From assembly GCF_001411555.2 (NCBI RefSeq), contig NC_049909.1:19764623-19828622 (forward strand): 64,000 nucleotides of DNA, in the 5' to 3' direction. The first letter of the stretch is position 1. Each line of letters starts with the position of its first letter. Origin of the DNA: Juglans regia. Lineage: Eukaryota; Streptophyta; Magnoliopsida; Fagales; Juglandaceae. The notes under the pieces are model-generated. The model ran no database searches. It was not told the DNA's origin and saw only the letters and a program-made list of their open reading frames with translations. Of this stretch, positions 38,224 through 49,392 are shown one piece after another. Both the position numbers and the translations under genes were made by a program.

Positions 38224-40128
38224 GCATGCCAAGAAAAGTATGGCATTAGAATAAGGGTTTCGTGGAATAATAAAAAGGCTGCCCCATAAACAAAGACTAT
38301 ACTATCAGCGCTAGCAGTATTAGATTGAATAATAATTAAGTTTAATTTATTATTTTATTTGACCTCAATGCCAATTTGGCATATATCCTATCATTGGGGT
38401 TACATATATAATTTCTCGTTGTCCCTATCTAATTTCCCTAGCTAGTTAGTTATTATATATTCCTTTTGGTTGAACGGCGACTGCATGCATGAAAGACCAT
38501 ATGCATGCATGCATGCATGCTTCCCTCTTCATTAGCAAGCCCTAGCTAAAAGAAGGACAATGGCAAAAAATAATGCTATTTATAATCAGCATTAATATTG
38601 TCACTATAATTAATAGACCTATTTCGAATTTATATATCTTACGTACTAATTCAGTCGCACAAATGGTACGTACGTTGTCCATGCGGTCAGCTAGCTAGCT
38701 TATATATATATATCACATTAATTAATAAAGTATATGTTTTTGTGATCATTGATCGTTGTATATATGTATTAAATTAAAAACAATTAAGAATACAAGAGGC
38801 CATCAGTATTGGTCATGAGCTCCTAACAAAAACGAAATTACAAAAGATGCAAATTAATGTTCTAAGAAATAGAATAAAAGAGGAAAATGATGCAATTATA
38901 ACTTAATTGAAGTACTATTAATTATTTCTCATCCTTTGGGAGAATGGCCGCCAGATATTAATAATCTTGCTTATAATACAACATAAATTAGACGGCCCAC
39001 ATGCATGCATATTATATGCATGTATTTCCTGTTCGATCTGGCGGGCCACCACACGATATGAATTACATATATATATATATATAGTCCAAAGTATGAGTTA
39101 AAAAAAAAAAAACCACTTTTTGTTTCCAAGGCCGTAATTAAAATTAGTTTATTTTTTGGGGCAGCATCAAAATCTTCACCCATTTTTGTTCTTGAATGGA
39201 CTCATGTCATGATATGATTGATGATGCTTTCCGATTCTGCAACTAATCCCGGAAGTCATTCATAAGATCAACGGTCTTGATCATCAAAGTGTTAAGCATC
39301 TAATTAATAATGTATATAAATTATCTGCAGTTCTTGAGGGCAGGTAAGAGACAACAAATCTTGAAGCTAGCTAGTGCAGCCCCTTCACAAGAAACCAATA
39401 TATAGTTTGATATATATCCATGAGAAAAATTCTCCCATCAGTCATTATCCATTGTCTAATAACTCACATCTTATAAAAAATACTCCACGGTATCTTATAA
39501 AAAAAAAATTATAAGTATGGAGTGTGAGAGTGAATAGTGACTGATGAATAGAATATTTCATCATCTCACAAATATTAATATAATAATTAAACACAAATAA
39601 ATTAATACAATAATATTATTTATGTTTTATATACATGCATCGATTTTTTGGAACTAGTTCCATCTGCTTGCATATTATAGTATATTAATGCTTAATTACA
39701 AAATGCTATTTTCTACTCATTAATGTTAAAATATATGATTATAATGTACGTCAGGTTTTTATCTAGATCGAATTGATCTTATCACGACCATGTAGAGCAA
39801 GGTATTAAAAAAATATAGAAAATTCTTGCTCGATCGGTCCCCAATCTTTGATGAATTTAATCTTGACAATGCATGAGCTTATAAACCACGGTCTTCATGA
39901 GCTTCATTACATTAATTATGTGCGCGGTCGTTATTTATTTATTTATTTTTGAGGAATTACGTAGAAATTCATGTAGAGATTAACATGATATATAATATGC
40001 TTGAAATTTCAACGGTAGTAACGTACACCCTACAATCGATCCGGATCGCGAGTTACACGTACGGGGGTACGCAAGCATGACTACTTCAAGCTAGAAATTA
40101 ATGGAATTTCTAGAGTCAACATTAATAT

Positions 40129-40169
<41 letters not shown>

Positions 40170-40273
40170 GCGATCCCTCTTAATTAACCCTACTTATATA
40201 TAATTTATCACAATTATTAGTAGCTAGGCAATTAAATTGCATGATCAGATATATATATATTTATATATATATA

Positions 40274-40310
<37 letters not shown>

Positions 40311-40492
40311 TGACCAACATTTTTTAATTACGCGCGTACAGCCAACATTGGCGCAACAACGTCGTCCGTAAGATGTGATACAATGGCATCAAGAGTAGCC
40401 CGGCCATTTTGTATTATTGTACAGCACCATTTTCGGGAAAAATGGCATCATGTATACTGTCAGCTTTCATAGATGACCTTGTTCTCGTCGTA

Positions 40493-40537
<45 letters not shown>

Positions 40538-40779
40538 AAGATATATAAAAGTTAGGTTCTTCCACAACCTTCATGAATTTGAGATGTTGAACATAAAAGT
40601 GCGAAAAGATATATACATTCATATTCATCCTCGTCAAGTTATTCCTGATATGGAAAGTCAACTCAGGTTCCATATTTTTTGAAAACTGAATCGTATTCAT
40701 TTCATTAATAGATCACATTACAACTTTTGTCTTTTACAATCAAAGGATAAATGTTCTCGAGGACCTCTCATATCCAACA

Positions 40780-41217
40780 CTACTCTCCTTCCATCTGTAA
40801 AGCCATCTTTGCAAGTTGGTGTGCAACTTCATTTCCTTCCATATGGTTGAAAACCAAAGTCCATTGCCTTCTATTTTGCCATAGCTTCTTAATATCCTTT
40901 GTAATTTGCCATCTCCAAGATTCATCTTCATCTTTAGATTTGACAGCATCAGTAACTTCATTTGCATCCCCTTCAAATATCACATCCTGTAGTCCTAATT
41001 TTGAGCACAACACCATAGCCCTCCATAAAGCATTGCACTCTGCCAGAAAATGAGGGTTTAGATATCTTCTTGCAGTAGACATCGATGCTAGGACATCACC
41101 CTTACAATCTCTTATCACAATTCCTAATCTCATCTTTTGCTTCCCCACATCTAGGGCCTCACCAAAATTAACTTTGTACCTATTACCTTCAGGTTTCTCC
41201 CAACGACCCCTTCTCAC
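40780..41217 (-). pseudogene. RNase H (RVT_3) domain of the LINE
   Basis: Recognisable blocks are GIVIRDCKGDVLASM, AECNALWRAMVLC, VIFEGDANEVTDAV and GNEVAHQLAKMAL, the usual order of a plant LINE C-terminal RNase H. The first acidic active-site position, usually NFDGA in this family, reads NFGEA here, so the domain is probably inactive. The Glu in AECNAL and the Asp in EGDA are kept. Confidence 0.8.
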
Positions 41218-41501
41218 ACCCCTTCATCTTGTTTCATACTTCCCACCCTTTCCATATTTGCATTATGGTAATCTTCAAGCCCTGAAACAGCTATATGTAC
41301 AATCCTACTTGGACCAGTACATTTGTTTTAAAAAACATATTTATTCCTTTTGTGCCATATACTTTTCATAATGACCACTACTTCTAGTTTTCTTTTTGTA
41401 TCTTTATACACATTTCTATCCACAGTTGTACAAAATCTCTACCACATGTTACCCACTTGTTAACATGGCTCTTTTTTTCACCCCATATCAGTTGCTGTTG
41501 G

Positions 41502-41684
41502 TTAGTTCCACAAGGCATGAATCAGAGATTCTTCTTCAATTCGACATATATAACAGTTTAGATCTTCAATAATTCTTCTCTGCCACAGATTCACACTCGT
41601 AGGCAAAATGTTGTTTGTAGTTTTCCATAAAAAAAAATGCTTGATAGCACCAAGAACATCAATGTTCCACATCTCTTTCCACAT
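41502..41684 (-). pseudogene. zf-RVT zinc-binding region of the LINE
   Basis: The translation contains IKHFFLWKTTNNILPTSVNL followed by a C-x2-C pair (CYICRIEEE) and LIHALWN. This matches the plant zf-RVT pattern W+...LPT..NL..R.......C..C....E...H.L..C. It lies between the RT and RNase H remnants in the same orientation. Confidence 0.75.
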
Positions 41685-42679
41685 TTCACTACCCTCCCCC
41701 CATCATGGGAAGGACCACATTCCACTGTCTTATTCTTCTGTTGCACCATGTGGTAAGCACTCTTGACCAAGAACTTACCATTTTTTTATGGACCCCAGAT
41801 CTACTTGTCTGCAGATCCAAGACGACTAATAGGAATAATGCAGATTACATTAGCCTCATCCTCATTAAACACTGCAAATACTATGTTTTCCTTCCAAGCC
41901 CCTTCATGTTCGTCAATTAGATCACATACTCTAGAGTCAGCATGTAAAATTCTTTCGGGTGACATCGGGTGACAAGACACAGTGAGTGGTAGGTGTGGGT
42001 AGCCACATTTGACCCCAAATATGTATATCCTTCTCATTCCCAACCTTCCACAATAGGCCCTCCCTAACCACCTCCAGACTTGATTAAATGCTTCTCCATA
42101 TTAAGAAAGATGATTTTCCAAATGAAGCCTTAAGAATCTGAGAATTCTTATGGTATTTCTCCTTGAACACTTTGGCAACTAAAGACTGGAGTTTCTTTAA
42201 TAGTCTCCATCCTTGTTTTGCTAACATAGTTACATTCAAAAGTTCCAAATCTCTGAACCTCATTCCCCCCCTTAGCCTCTGTCATTCCCAAACAACTCTA
42301 CTTCTTCCAATGGATCTCTTTTCATTCTTGTTGTGATTTCACCAGAATCTGGATATCAGAGCCTCAATTTCTCTACTCAGCTTCTTTGGCAACTGAATGA
42401 CACTCATTGTATAAGTAGGGATAGTTTAGAGTACAACCTTTATGAGTACTTCCTTCCCAGCTCTTGAAAGAAAACTATTATTCTAGTTTTGCATCTTCAA
42501 CCATGCATTCTCCTTAATGCTTCAGAAAACATTATATTTTGACTTCCAAACTACAGCTAGCAGGCCCAAAAATTTCTCATAGCTATCACAGACCACTACC
42601 CCAACATCAAGGAATATCCTCCTCCTCACTTTATTTGTCATGTTGGAGCTAAAAAAATATTGAAGTCTTATGTTTATTT

Positions 42680-43413
42680 AAGGCCTACCCTGAGGCTTTC
42701 TCATAGACACCAAGAATTGAATAGATATTTCTCCATTCTTCCTCCTTAGCTTGGCAAAATAACACAGAATCATTAGCAAATAGGAGATGGTTCACTCTCA
42801 AGCCACCTCTATTAACAACATTTCCCCCTTTTTCACCCTTCATTTATGAATCCAACAACAACTGACTGAGTCCCTCAGCACATAGAATAAACAGGTAAGG
42901 GGATAAGAGGTCCCCTTGCCTTATACCTTTTAAGGGTAAAAAATTCTTTCCAACTTTGCCATTTACCATAACTGACCAATAGCTTACTGAATGAACGTAT
43001 TTCATAAAAAAGTTACTTATTTTCTCTCCAAACCCAAGCCTTCTCAACACAGCTTCAAGGAAAGGCCACTCCACCCTGTCATAGGCCTTTGACATATCCA
43101 ACTTGATTATCATGCTCCCAACTCTATCCTTTTGTTTTGTCTTCATATAGTTCAACATCTCATAGGCAATCATTATGTTATTAGTTATTAGCCTACCTGA
43201 GATAAAAACACTTTAATTTGAGGAGATAATCTAGGGTAACACCTTCTTGATTCTGTTAGCCAGCACTTTTGAAATTAGTTTATACAAGACATTGCACAAA
43301 CTAATTGATCTATAATCCTTCACTGTTGTAGGAAACTTCACCGTTGGTATAAGAGCAATAAATGTGTGATTTAGACCCTGGCTCATATTACCACCATTTA
43401 GAAATTCCAGCAC
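42680..43413 (-). pseudogene. Reverse transcriptase domain remnant of the LINE
   Basis: The blocks [61 protein letters not shown] and [20 protein letters not shown] are typical plant LINE RT motifs. The catalytic box, normally FADDS, reads FANDS (about 42760-42780). One metal-binding Asp is therefore replaced. A stop codon separates the LSQLLLDS block from this box. Confidence 0.85.
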
Positions 43414-43540
43414 AGCTCGACATGTTTCCTCTCTTACTATGTTCCAATGGTTTTGATAGAATCATGTCCAAAACCCATCGAGCCCAGGTGACTTTAAAGC
43501 AGGCATCTGTTTTAGGGCCACCACTACTTCCTCTACTGTA

Positions 43541-43573
<33 letters not shown>

Positions 43574-43840
43574 TGAGCAATTGGATGCAAGTCCACTTTG
43601 AATTTCTTAGACGTTATAGAGTCATAGACACGTGATGTTATACTTAAAACAAACAAATAAACAAAAACTCAACTAATGAAGCATTTTCGTAAATATTTCT
43701 TCATTTTTATTTCGTATCAACTTGCATACAGGTGCAACCTTATTAAATCTTGCATGCACTGGCGGCCTATATATGTCAATCTTGGCGTGTTTTTACAACA
43801 TTATATTGTGTTTTAAATTTTCGCCCCCCCTCCCCCCCGC
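43255..43840 (-). repeat. LINE 5' tandem triplication, copy A (parental)
   Basis: About 586 bp, continuous with the LINE body on its left. In minus-strand order it holds about 200 bp of flanking sequence, VYDSITSKKFKVDLHPIAHL, a (CT)n-encoded Leu-Ser run, then LKQMPALKSPGLDGF to VLAN. The right end is a C-tract of about 18 bp joining copy B. It carries an in-frame TGA absent from copies B and C. Confidence 0.85.
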
Positions 43841-44405
43841 GTTAGCCAGCACTTTTGAAATTAGTTTATACAGGACATTGTACAAGCTAATTGGTCTATA
43901 ATCCTTCATTGTTGTAGGGAACTTCACCGTTGGTATAAGAGCAATAAATGTGTGATTTAAACCCTGGCTCATATTACCACCATTTAGAAATTCCAGCACA
44001 GCTCGACATGTTTCCTCTCCTACTATGTTCCAATGGTTTTGATAGAATCCTGTCCAAAACCCATTGAGCCCAGGTGACTTTAGAGCAGGCATCTGTTTTA
44101 GGGCCACCATTGCTTCCTCTACTGTAAGAGAGAGAGAGAGATGAGCAATTGGATGCAGGTCTACTTTGAATTTCTTAGACGTTATAGAGTCATAGACACG
44201 TGATGTTATACTTAAAACAAACAAATAAACAAAAGCTCAACTAATGAAGCATTTTCGTAAATATTTCTTCATTTTTATTTCGTATCAGCTTGCATACAGG
44301 TGCAACCTTATTAAATCTTACATGCACTGGCGGCCTATATATGTCAATCTTGGTGTGTTTTTACAACATTATATCGTGTTTTAAATTTTTACCCCCCCCC
44401 CCCCC
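43841..44405 (-). repeat. LINE 5' tandem triplication, copy B
   Basis: About 565 bp, starting GTTAGCCAGCAC right after the C-tract. Nearly identical to copies A and C; most of the length difference comes from a shorter GA run (44127-44142). It retains an open minus-strand frame of 143 codons (44224-43793) that runs through the joint as Gly codons. Confidence 0.85.
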
Positions 44406-44686
44406 GTTAGCCAGTACTTTTGAAATTAGTTTATACAAGACATTGTACAAGCTAATTGGTCTATAATCTTTCACTGTTGTAGGGAACTTCACCGTTGGTA
44501 TAAGAGTAATAAATGTGTGATTTAGACCCTGGCTCATATTACCACCATTTAGAAATTCCAGCACAGCTCGACATGTTTCCTCTCCTATTATGTTCCAATA
44601 GTTTTGATAGAATCCTGTCCAAACCCATCAAGCCAAGGTGACTTTAGAGCAGACATCTGTTTTAAGGCCACCACTGCTTCCTCTAC

Positions 44687-44724
<38 letters not shown>

Positions 44725-44980
44725 GCAATTGGATGCAGGTCCACTTTGAATTTCTTAGACGTTATAGAGTCATAGACACGTGATGTTATACTTAAAACAA
44801 ACAAATAAACGAAAGCTCAACTAATGAAGTATTTTCGTAAATATTTCTTCATTTTTATTTCGTATCAGCTTGCATACAGGTGCAACCTTATTAAATCTTG
44901 CATGCACTGGCGGCCTATATATGTCAATCTTGATGTATTTTTACAACATTATATCGTGTTTTAAATTTTCGCCCCCTCCT
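44406..44980 (-). repeat. LINE 5' tandem triplication, copy C
   Basis: About 575 bp, starting GTTAGCCAGTAC after a run of 14 C. The GA tract is the longest of the three (44691-44721). One base is missing near 44623 relative to A and B (CCAAACCCAT against CCAAAACCCAT), which shifts the frame. The right end CGCCCCCTCC passes into unrelated sequence. Confidence 0.85.
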
Positions 44981-47652
44981 AACTATCACGTACCGCCCCT
45001 GATTATAGGTAGATATAGATAAAAAATGTTATTTTTTATCTTGAATTTTTATAAGCTTCAACTGCACCCGGCCGACTGATACGTCATATTTTAAATAATT
45101 TTCTATTTATATAGTTTACTTATAAAAATCCATAAAATCTAAAACGATGTATAGAAATATGTATATCAGATCATCCCCTACTTCTGGTCAAACTAATTTG
45201 GACTGTAAAGCAGCAAGAAAGGTACGGCGGTCACTCTAATTAATTACAAAGGGCTCATATATATGGTCCTATTTGATGTAATCAGTCCATTACGAATCCG
45301 ACCGCTGGGTTCTACAACAATTAGAGAGAAAAGATACGTAAATGTAAGACTTATTAAAAAATAATAATAATAAATTTTACTCTTTTTTAAGATAATTACA
45401 CATTATATGATTATATATAAGATTGATCTTAAAAGTTAAGGTCAGCATGCAGCAAAAGGCATGGTTGGACTACTCATGAAAGGCATGGTTGGACTACTCA
45501 TAAGCACCAAACTTCCCAATGTTGTCCCACCATTTGGGAATAAATTTATTACTTCATTTTTCTGCATCATTCCAAAAGATATTTTGCATTTTTTTTTTTT
45601 TTTGTGTGTCGTCTCAAGTATGAACAGTAAACAATTCTTTTGGGCCATTAGTCAGTCAAGGCCTTATGCAACTTGATTTTACAATATTATAAATTTAATT
45701 TAAAATCACAAAATTGGTAAAAAAAAATTGAATTAAAATTTCAAATAAAACGAATTAAAGTCAATTCCACATCTTGGTTATAGATATAAATTTAGTAATA
45801 ATTTTCAATGTTTGAATTGGGCATCCCTGGCCCATATCCAATTAATTTATTCAGACAATTCAAAGTAGAAGGTTTAAATAATTAATATTTGCGGCAACAT
45901 AATATACATTACCCCTATTAAATTCTCTTTTGCTACTCTGCTTGCATGAAAGATAGGTCACCGATCGACAAGACTAAAGTCAATGGTAACAACAAAAACA
46001 AAGAGATATGTGTGTGCCTATATATATATATATATATATATATAAGCCCTAAGTTGGGCTCGTCATATATGAATTTATTTTTCTTGAAAAATGATATTTA
46101 TAATTATGGAATGTGCAAATGTCACGCAATCTTTTGAAAAAAAATAAATAAAGATGAGAATCACATGAAAAAATTAATTTCTTAATAATGAATTCTATTA
46201 TTCTTCTAAAGGAGTGTATGGTGCTTATACAATTTATGACTGTATCTAACATTATTATCTCTTCAGTCCCGCATCATAGCAGACAAACTTCTTGAATTGA
46301 TTTAATTTTTGAAGAAATAAAAAGAAAGAAAGGTAATGATCAAGCTTGCTGCCCGTATGCTTGTTAGAATAATCTTTCGTGTTTTGTCAATCGCAAGAAG
46401 TTTCTTGGAGACTTTGTTTGCATTCCCGGTCCATTGGATGATTAAGAAAACTCATTTCCACAAATTAAGACAAGTCTAATTATGAGAGCTACTGATCTTT
46501 CGTGGGTATGTAATTTATCTAACACATGTTCTACTAAGTAGGGCTTGCTTGACCTGCGTGCGCGCATGGGGTCTTGGTTTCACATATATAAGAGGAAAAT
46601 TGTACTTTGGGAAAGATGATCCATATATAGGGGGAGATAAAACAAATTAAGATCCTTTAGTTTTCAACTTTCATTGTGTTTTATTCCATGGAAAAGGTAG
46701 CAAGTTCCACCAATTCCTCCTAATGGCACAGCAACCTCGAAATTATTATCTAAATTTGAAAGTCTCAAGTGATACTTAGATAATTCAATAATATTTTTTT
46801 TTATTTCTATTAAAAAAGTTTATACGGATAATAATAAATATTGTATGATAAATTCTAATTCTATTCATATGTTCATATTTTTTTTTTATAAATGATAAAT
46901 TAATCACCAACAAAACACCATTTTTAATTGGCTAGATATTCAAGATCAACAAAAAAAAACCATTGACAGATTAAACATAATGCTCAAACTACTTTATATT
47001 ATTATGAAATGCTAATGCATCTTAATTTATGTACAGAATACATGGCACTAGGAAGGGTACGTACTAAAAACACAATGAGAAATACTCTAGCTCAAAAGAA
47101 TTATATAAAAGTAATTACACAAATTGATGTGGCTTCACGTGGTTCGTCATATTATAAAATTATTTTTATTGTAAAGTAGATTTAACAAATTATAAAAAAT
47201 CACATCAATTTATAACATTATTTTTATATAATCTCTTTATAGATATAATACTCCAATAAGTGTGGGCTGGGATTACCCAAAATCTTGCAAATCTCAAAGT
47301 CGAAGCCCCAATCTGGGTCATTGGATAGGCAAACAAGAATGAGAGGCCCAATTAACTTTTGGAACAGACTAGTAGGACCATGAACTTTAAGCACAGCCAC
47401 ACATTCAAGTATCAGATGATCATCAATCGCAGTCGTGCTTGAGATTTCTCATCCTAAAGGACAGTTTAATTGGGACATTGGTCCCCCTATTCCTCCATAA
47501 CCTATCAAGCCCAAGGAGCTGAGCTGAAACTGTCCTAGCAAAGGACTAGAACACCAAGGGTCTTAAGGTCACGCATATGAAGATGACTCAAACTGGACCC
47601 TTTTCGCTTCTGCTGCTAATTTTTGTTATCTTTTTTGTCTGGTTCTCAAGGT
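44981..47652. other. 2.7-kb spacer upstream of the AT74-like gene
   Basis: No gene is recognised. It holds a 24-bp direct tandem duplication at 45456-45503 (AAAGGCATGGTTGG... twice), a (TA)n tract at 46019-46043 and a palindromic MITE-like element at 47099-47232. The final 200 bp should contain the AT74-like promoter and leader; no convincing TATA box was found. Confidence 0.55.
47099..47232. mobile_element. Short palindromic MITE
   Basis: ATTATATAAAAGTAATTACA and AAATTGATGTG on the left are mirrored by CACATCAATTTATAAC and ATTTTTATATAAT on the right. The whole 134-bp element can fold into one imperfect hairpin. Such elements are common in dicot spacers. Confidence 0.6.
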
Positions 47653-49392
47653 ATGGCTGCCACTCTTTCTCCCACTCTATCGGCAGTCTCTGTTTTGCAC
47701 CCAAAAAGATTTACTTCCAAGTACTTCATCCAATGCTGTGAGAACCCAATTAGCGAATCTGTTAAGCTGACTGATAGTAATGGGTTGGCTACTTTTCCTG
47801 AAAAGAATGCTCTTAGATGGTCTGCTGCTAAAGTTCCACCTCCTAGGCCTCGCAGAATAATCCTGGTTAGACATGGACAGAGTGAAGGAAATCTTGATGA
47901 GAGCGTTTACACAAGAGTTGCTGATCCAAAGATTGCACTGACGGAGAAAGGAAGGGCTGAAGCTGAGGAATGCGGGAAAATGATTAAGGAGTTGATTGAG
48001 CAGGACAAGGTTGATAATTGGAAGGTCTACTTTTACGTTTCTCCCTACAGAAGGACACTTGAAACACTAAAGAATTTAGCTCGGCCATTTGAGCGCTCAA
48101 GAATTGCTGGCTTGAGGGAAGAGCCTCGCCTAAGAGAACAAGATTTTGGTACGTTTTTCATTTGGTCGACTTTGTTAACATACGAAGAAAGAGATTTACA
48201 ATAACAGTAAAGAAGTTCCACAGTGGGGAATGCTTATAACCCACCAAAGGTATCGTTTGGATTTAGAGATAAGATTGAGATAATTTTAAATAAATTGAAT
48301 AAAATATTATTAGAATATTATTTTTAATATTATTATTATTTTAAAATTTAAAAAAATTAATTTATTTAGTATATTTTGTGTAAAAATTTAAAATAATGAA
48401 TTTCGTTGACCAGGTGGCTGAAATCGTCCAACATCAATATCTGATCTCAGTGTAAAAATTATAGTAATGAATTGAGTTGAGACGAGCGAGTTTCGACTTT
48501 ATGTCCCTAAACCAATCATAACATCTACTTTGCTGCGATTGTTTGATTCTAAATAAAAGTTTCTTTAATTGGGTTAACTTTGCAATTCTCCATAAAAGGG
48601 AATTTTCAGGATAGAGAGAAGATGAGACTAGAGAAATCCATTCGCATGCTTTATGGTCGTTTCTTTTACCGCTTTCCAAACGGGGAATCTGCAGCCGATG
48701 TTTATGATAGAATCACAGGTAGCTTTACTGTTTGACAATCATTCTACCTCAAATGAAATGAGAAACAGAAGAGTTCAATGCTATTATGTATATATGGATG
48801 CATCAGGATTCAGAGAAACGCTGAGATCAGATATTGATGTTGGACGATTTCAGCCACCTGGCCAACGAAATCCAAACATGAACTTGGTGATAGTCTCGCA
48901 CGGCCTAACACTCCGAGTGTTTCTAATGAGATGGTACAAATGGACAGTGGGGCAGTTCGAGGGGCTTAATAACTTGTGCAATGGAAAAGCCCTTGTTATG
49001 GAGAAAGGTTATGGCGGGAGGTATTTTTTTTTTCTTTTTTTCTCGCTATTTCCACAGGAACCTGAACTATATTTACATTCTGCAAATTCAATATTCTCTA
49101 CAGGTACAGCTTATTAGTGCATCACACTGAAGAAGAGCTAAGAGAGTTTGGATTGACAGATGACATGCTGATAGATCAGGAATGGTAAAAACTAGTTACA
49201 TTCTCGAATTTCTGCCTGGTGGTAAAGCTCTAGATGTTGCATTGTTATATCCATTTTAGGCTAACCTTTGTGTTTTGTCGGTTTTTGAATAGGCAAAAAT
49301 TTGCAAGACCAGGTGAACTAAACTATGATTGCCCAACGATGAATTCCTTCTTCACTCACTTCGATGATGAATGTAGCACAGATCCGAGTTAA
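47653..49392 (+). CDS. Phosphoglycerate mutase-like protein (AT74 type), 336 aa
   Basis: Member of the histidine phosphatase superfamily, close to the Arabidopsis AT74 proteins; its substrate is not established. Exons: 47653-48148, 48599-48718, 48807-49020, 49104-49184, 49293-49392. They join in frame (phases 1, 1, 2, 2) with GT-AG introns of 450, 88, 83 and 108 nt. Key residues: LVRHGQSEGN with catalytic His74, SPYRRT at 130-135, REEPRLREQDFG at 155-166 (acid residue), YRFPNGESAADVYDR at 189-203, and VSHGLTLRV at 235-243 with the second His at 237. Residues 1-60 are Ser/Ala-rich and could be a plastid transit peptide (MAATLSPTLSAVSVLHPKR), so plastid targeting is possible. The start is the ATG at 47653; a longer frame upstream begins only with TTG. 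Intron 1 contains an inverted copy of part of exon 3 (see repeats). The enzyme appears intact. Confidence 0.94.
48250..48497 (+). mobile_element. GAGATGAG family mini-element inside intron 1 of the AT74-like gene
   Basis: Starts CGTTTGGATTTAGAGATAAG and contains the family core (AATAAAATATTATTAGAATATT, matching the copy at 56775-56935). It ends with GAATTGAGTTGAGACGAG. The core is interrupted by the 53-bp exon-derived piece at 48398-48450. A direct repeat, GTGTAAAAATTTAAAATAAT at 48378-48397 against GTGTAAAAATTATAGTAAT at 48450-48468, brackets the insert. Confidence 0.7.
48398..48450 (-). repeat. Inverted 53-bp copy of AT74-like exon 3 within intron 1
   Basis: The plus strand here is the reverse complement of exon 3 positions 48821-48873 (codons for about residues 211-228), with 51 of 53 positions matching by eye. 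The two differences are at 48399 and near 48409. The arms are 370 nt apart and enclose the 3' end of intron 1, all of exon 2, intron 2 and the first bases of exon 3. Confidence 0.92.
48821..48873 (+). repeat. Exon 3 arm of the inverted repeat
   Basis: Coding segment LRSDIDVGRFQPPGQRNP of the AT74-like protein. It begins 15 nt inside exon 3, close to the acceptor at 48805-48806. Because it lies in a conserved frame it is taken as the source, and the intron 1 copy as the derivative. Confidence 0.9.

Larger units (their letters stand above)
31022..40689. other. 9.7-kb spacer upstream of BEL1, no gene recognised
   Basis: The part nearest BEL1 should hold its promoter and perhaps a 5'UTR intron. 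It includes a duplicated block with two CT tracts at about 31563-31695. Further out are a foldback element near 31998-32270, a CTCAT-type element at 32522-32735, inverted-repeat elements at 33271-33484 and 36085-36326, a GC-rich duplicated island at 36631-36945 and many (TA)n tracts between 37088 and 40535. The interval 37240-37460 contains transcript-like sequence (a short frame starting MKREEIRSLE near 37332) but nothing I can name. A stretch at about 34235-34580 is less AT-rich than its surroundings and includes TGACGTCA; it may be an old promoter or gene relic. Confidence 0.5.
40690..43840 (-). mobile_element. Decayed non-LTR retrotransposon (plant L1-like LINE), 5' truncated
   Basis: Minus-strand remnants occur in LINE ORF2 order: pre-RT linker and RT (about 43660 down to 42680), zf-RVT zinc-binding region (41684-41502) and RNase H (41217-40780). 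The endonuclease domain that normally precedes RT is not found. The frame is broken by stops and shifts. The TGA at about 43465-43467 replaces the Gly codon of the WTGFYQNHW block, and the TAA just before 42841 ends the LSQLLLDS block. The 3' end is near 40690; no clear poly-A tail or target-site duplication was identified. The 43255-43840 part also occurs in two further tandem copies. Confidence 0.85.

Noticed and set aside
43255..44980. Regularly spaced direct repeats, at first sight an array
   Set aside because: Units are over 560 bp, contain LINE coding sequence and have no short repeat-spacer pattern. They are a tandem segment duplication, not a CRISPR-like array or satellite.
47623..47652. 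Start of the AT74-like protein ten codons upstream
   Set aside because: That extension would begin with TTG; the ATG at 47653 gives a normal N-terminus resembling a transit peptide.
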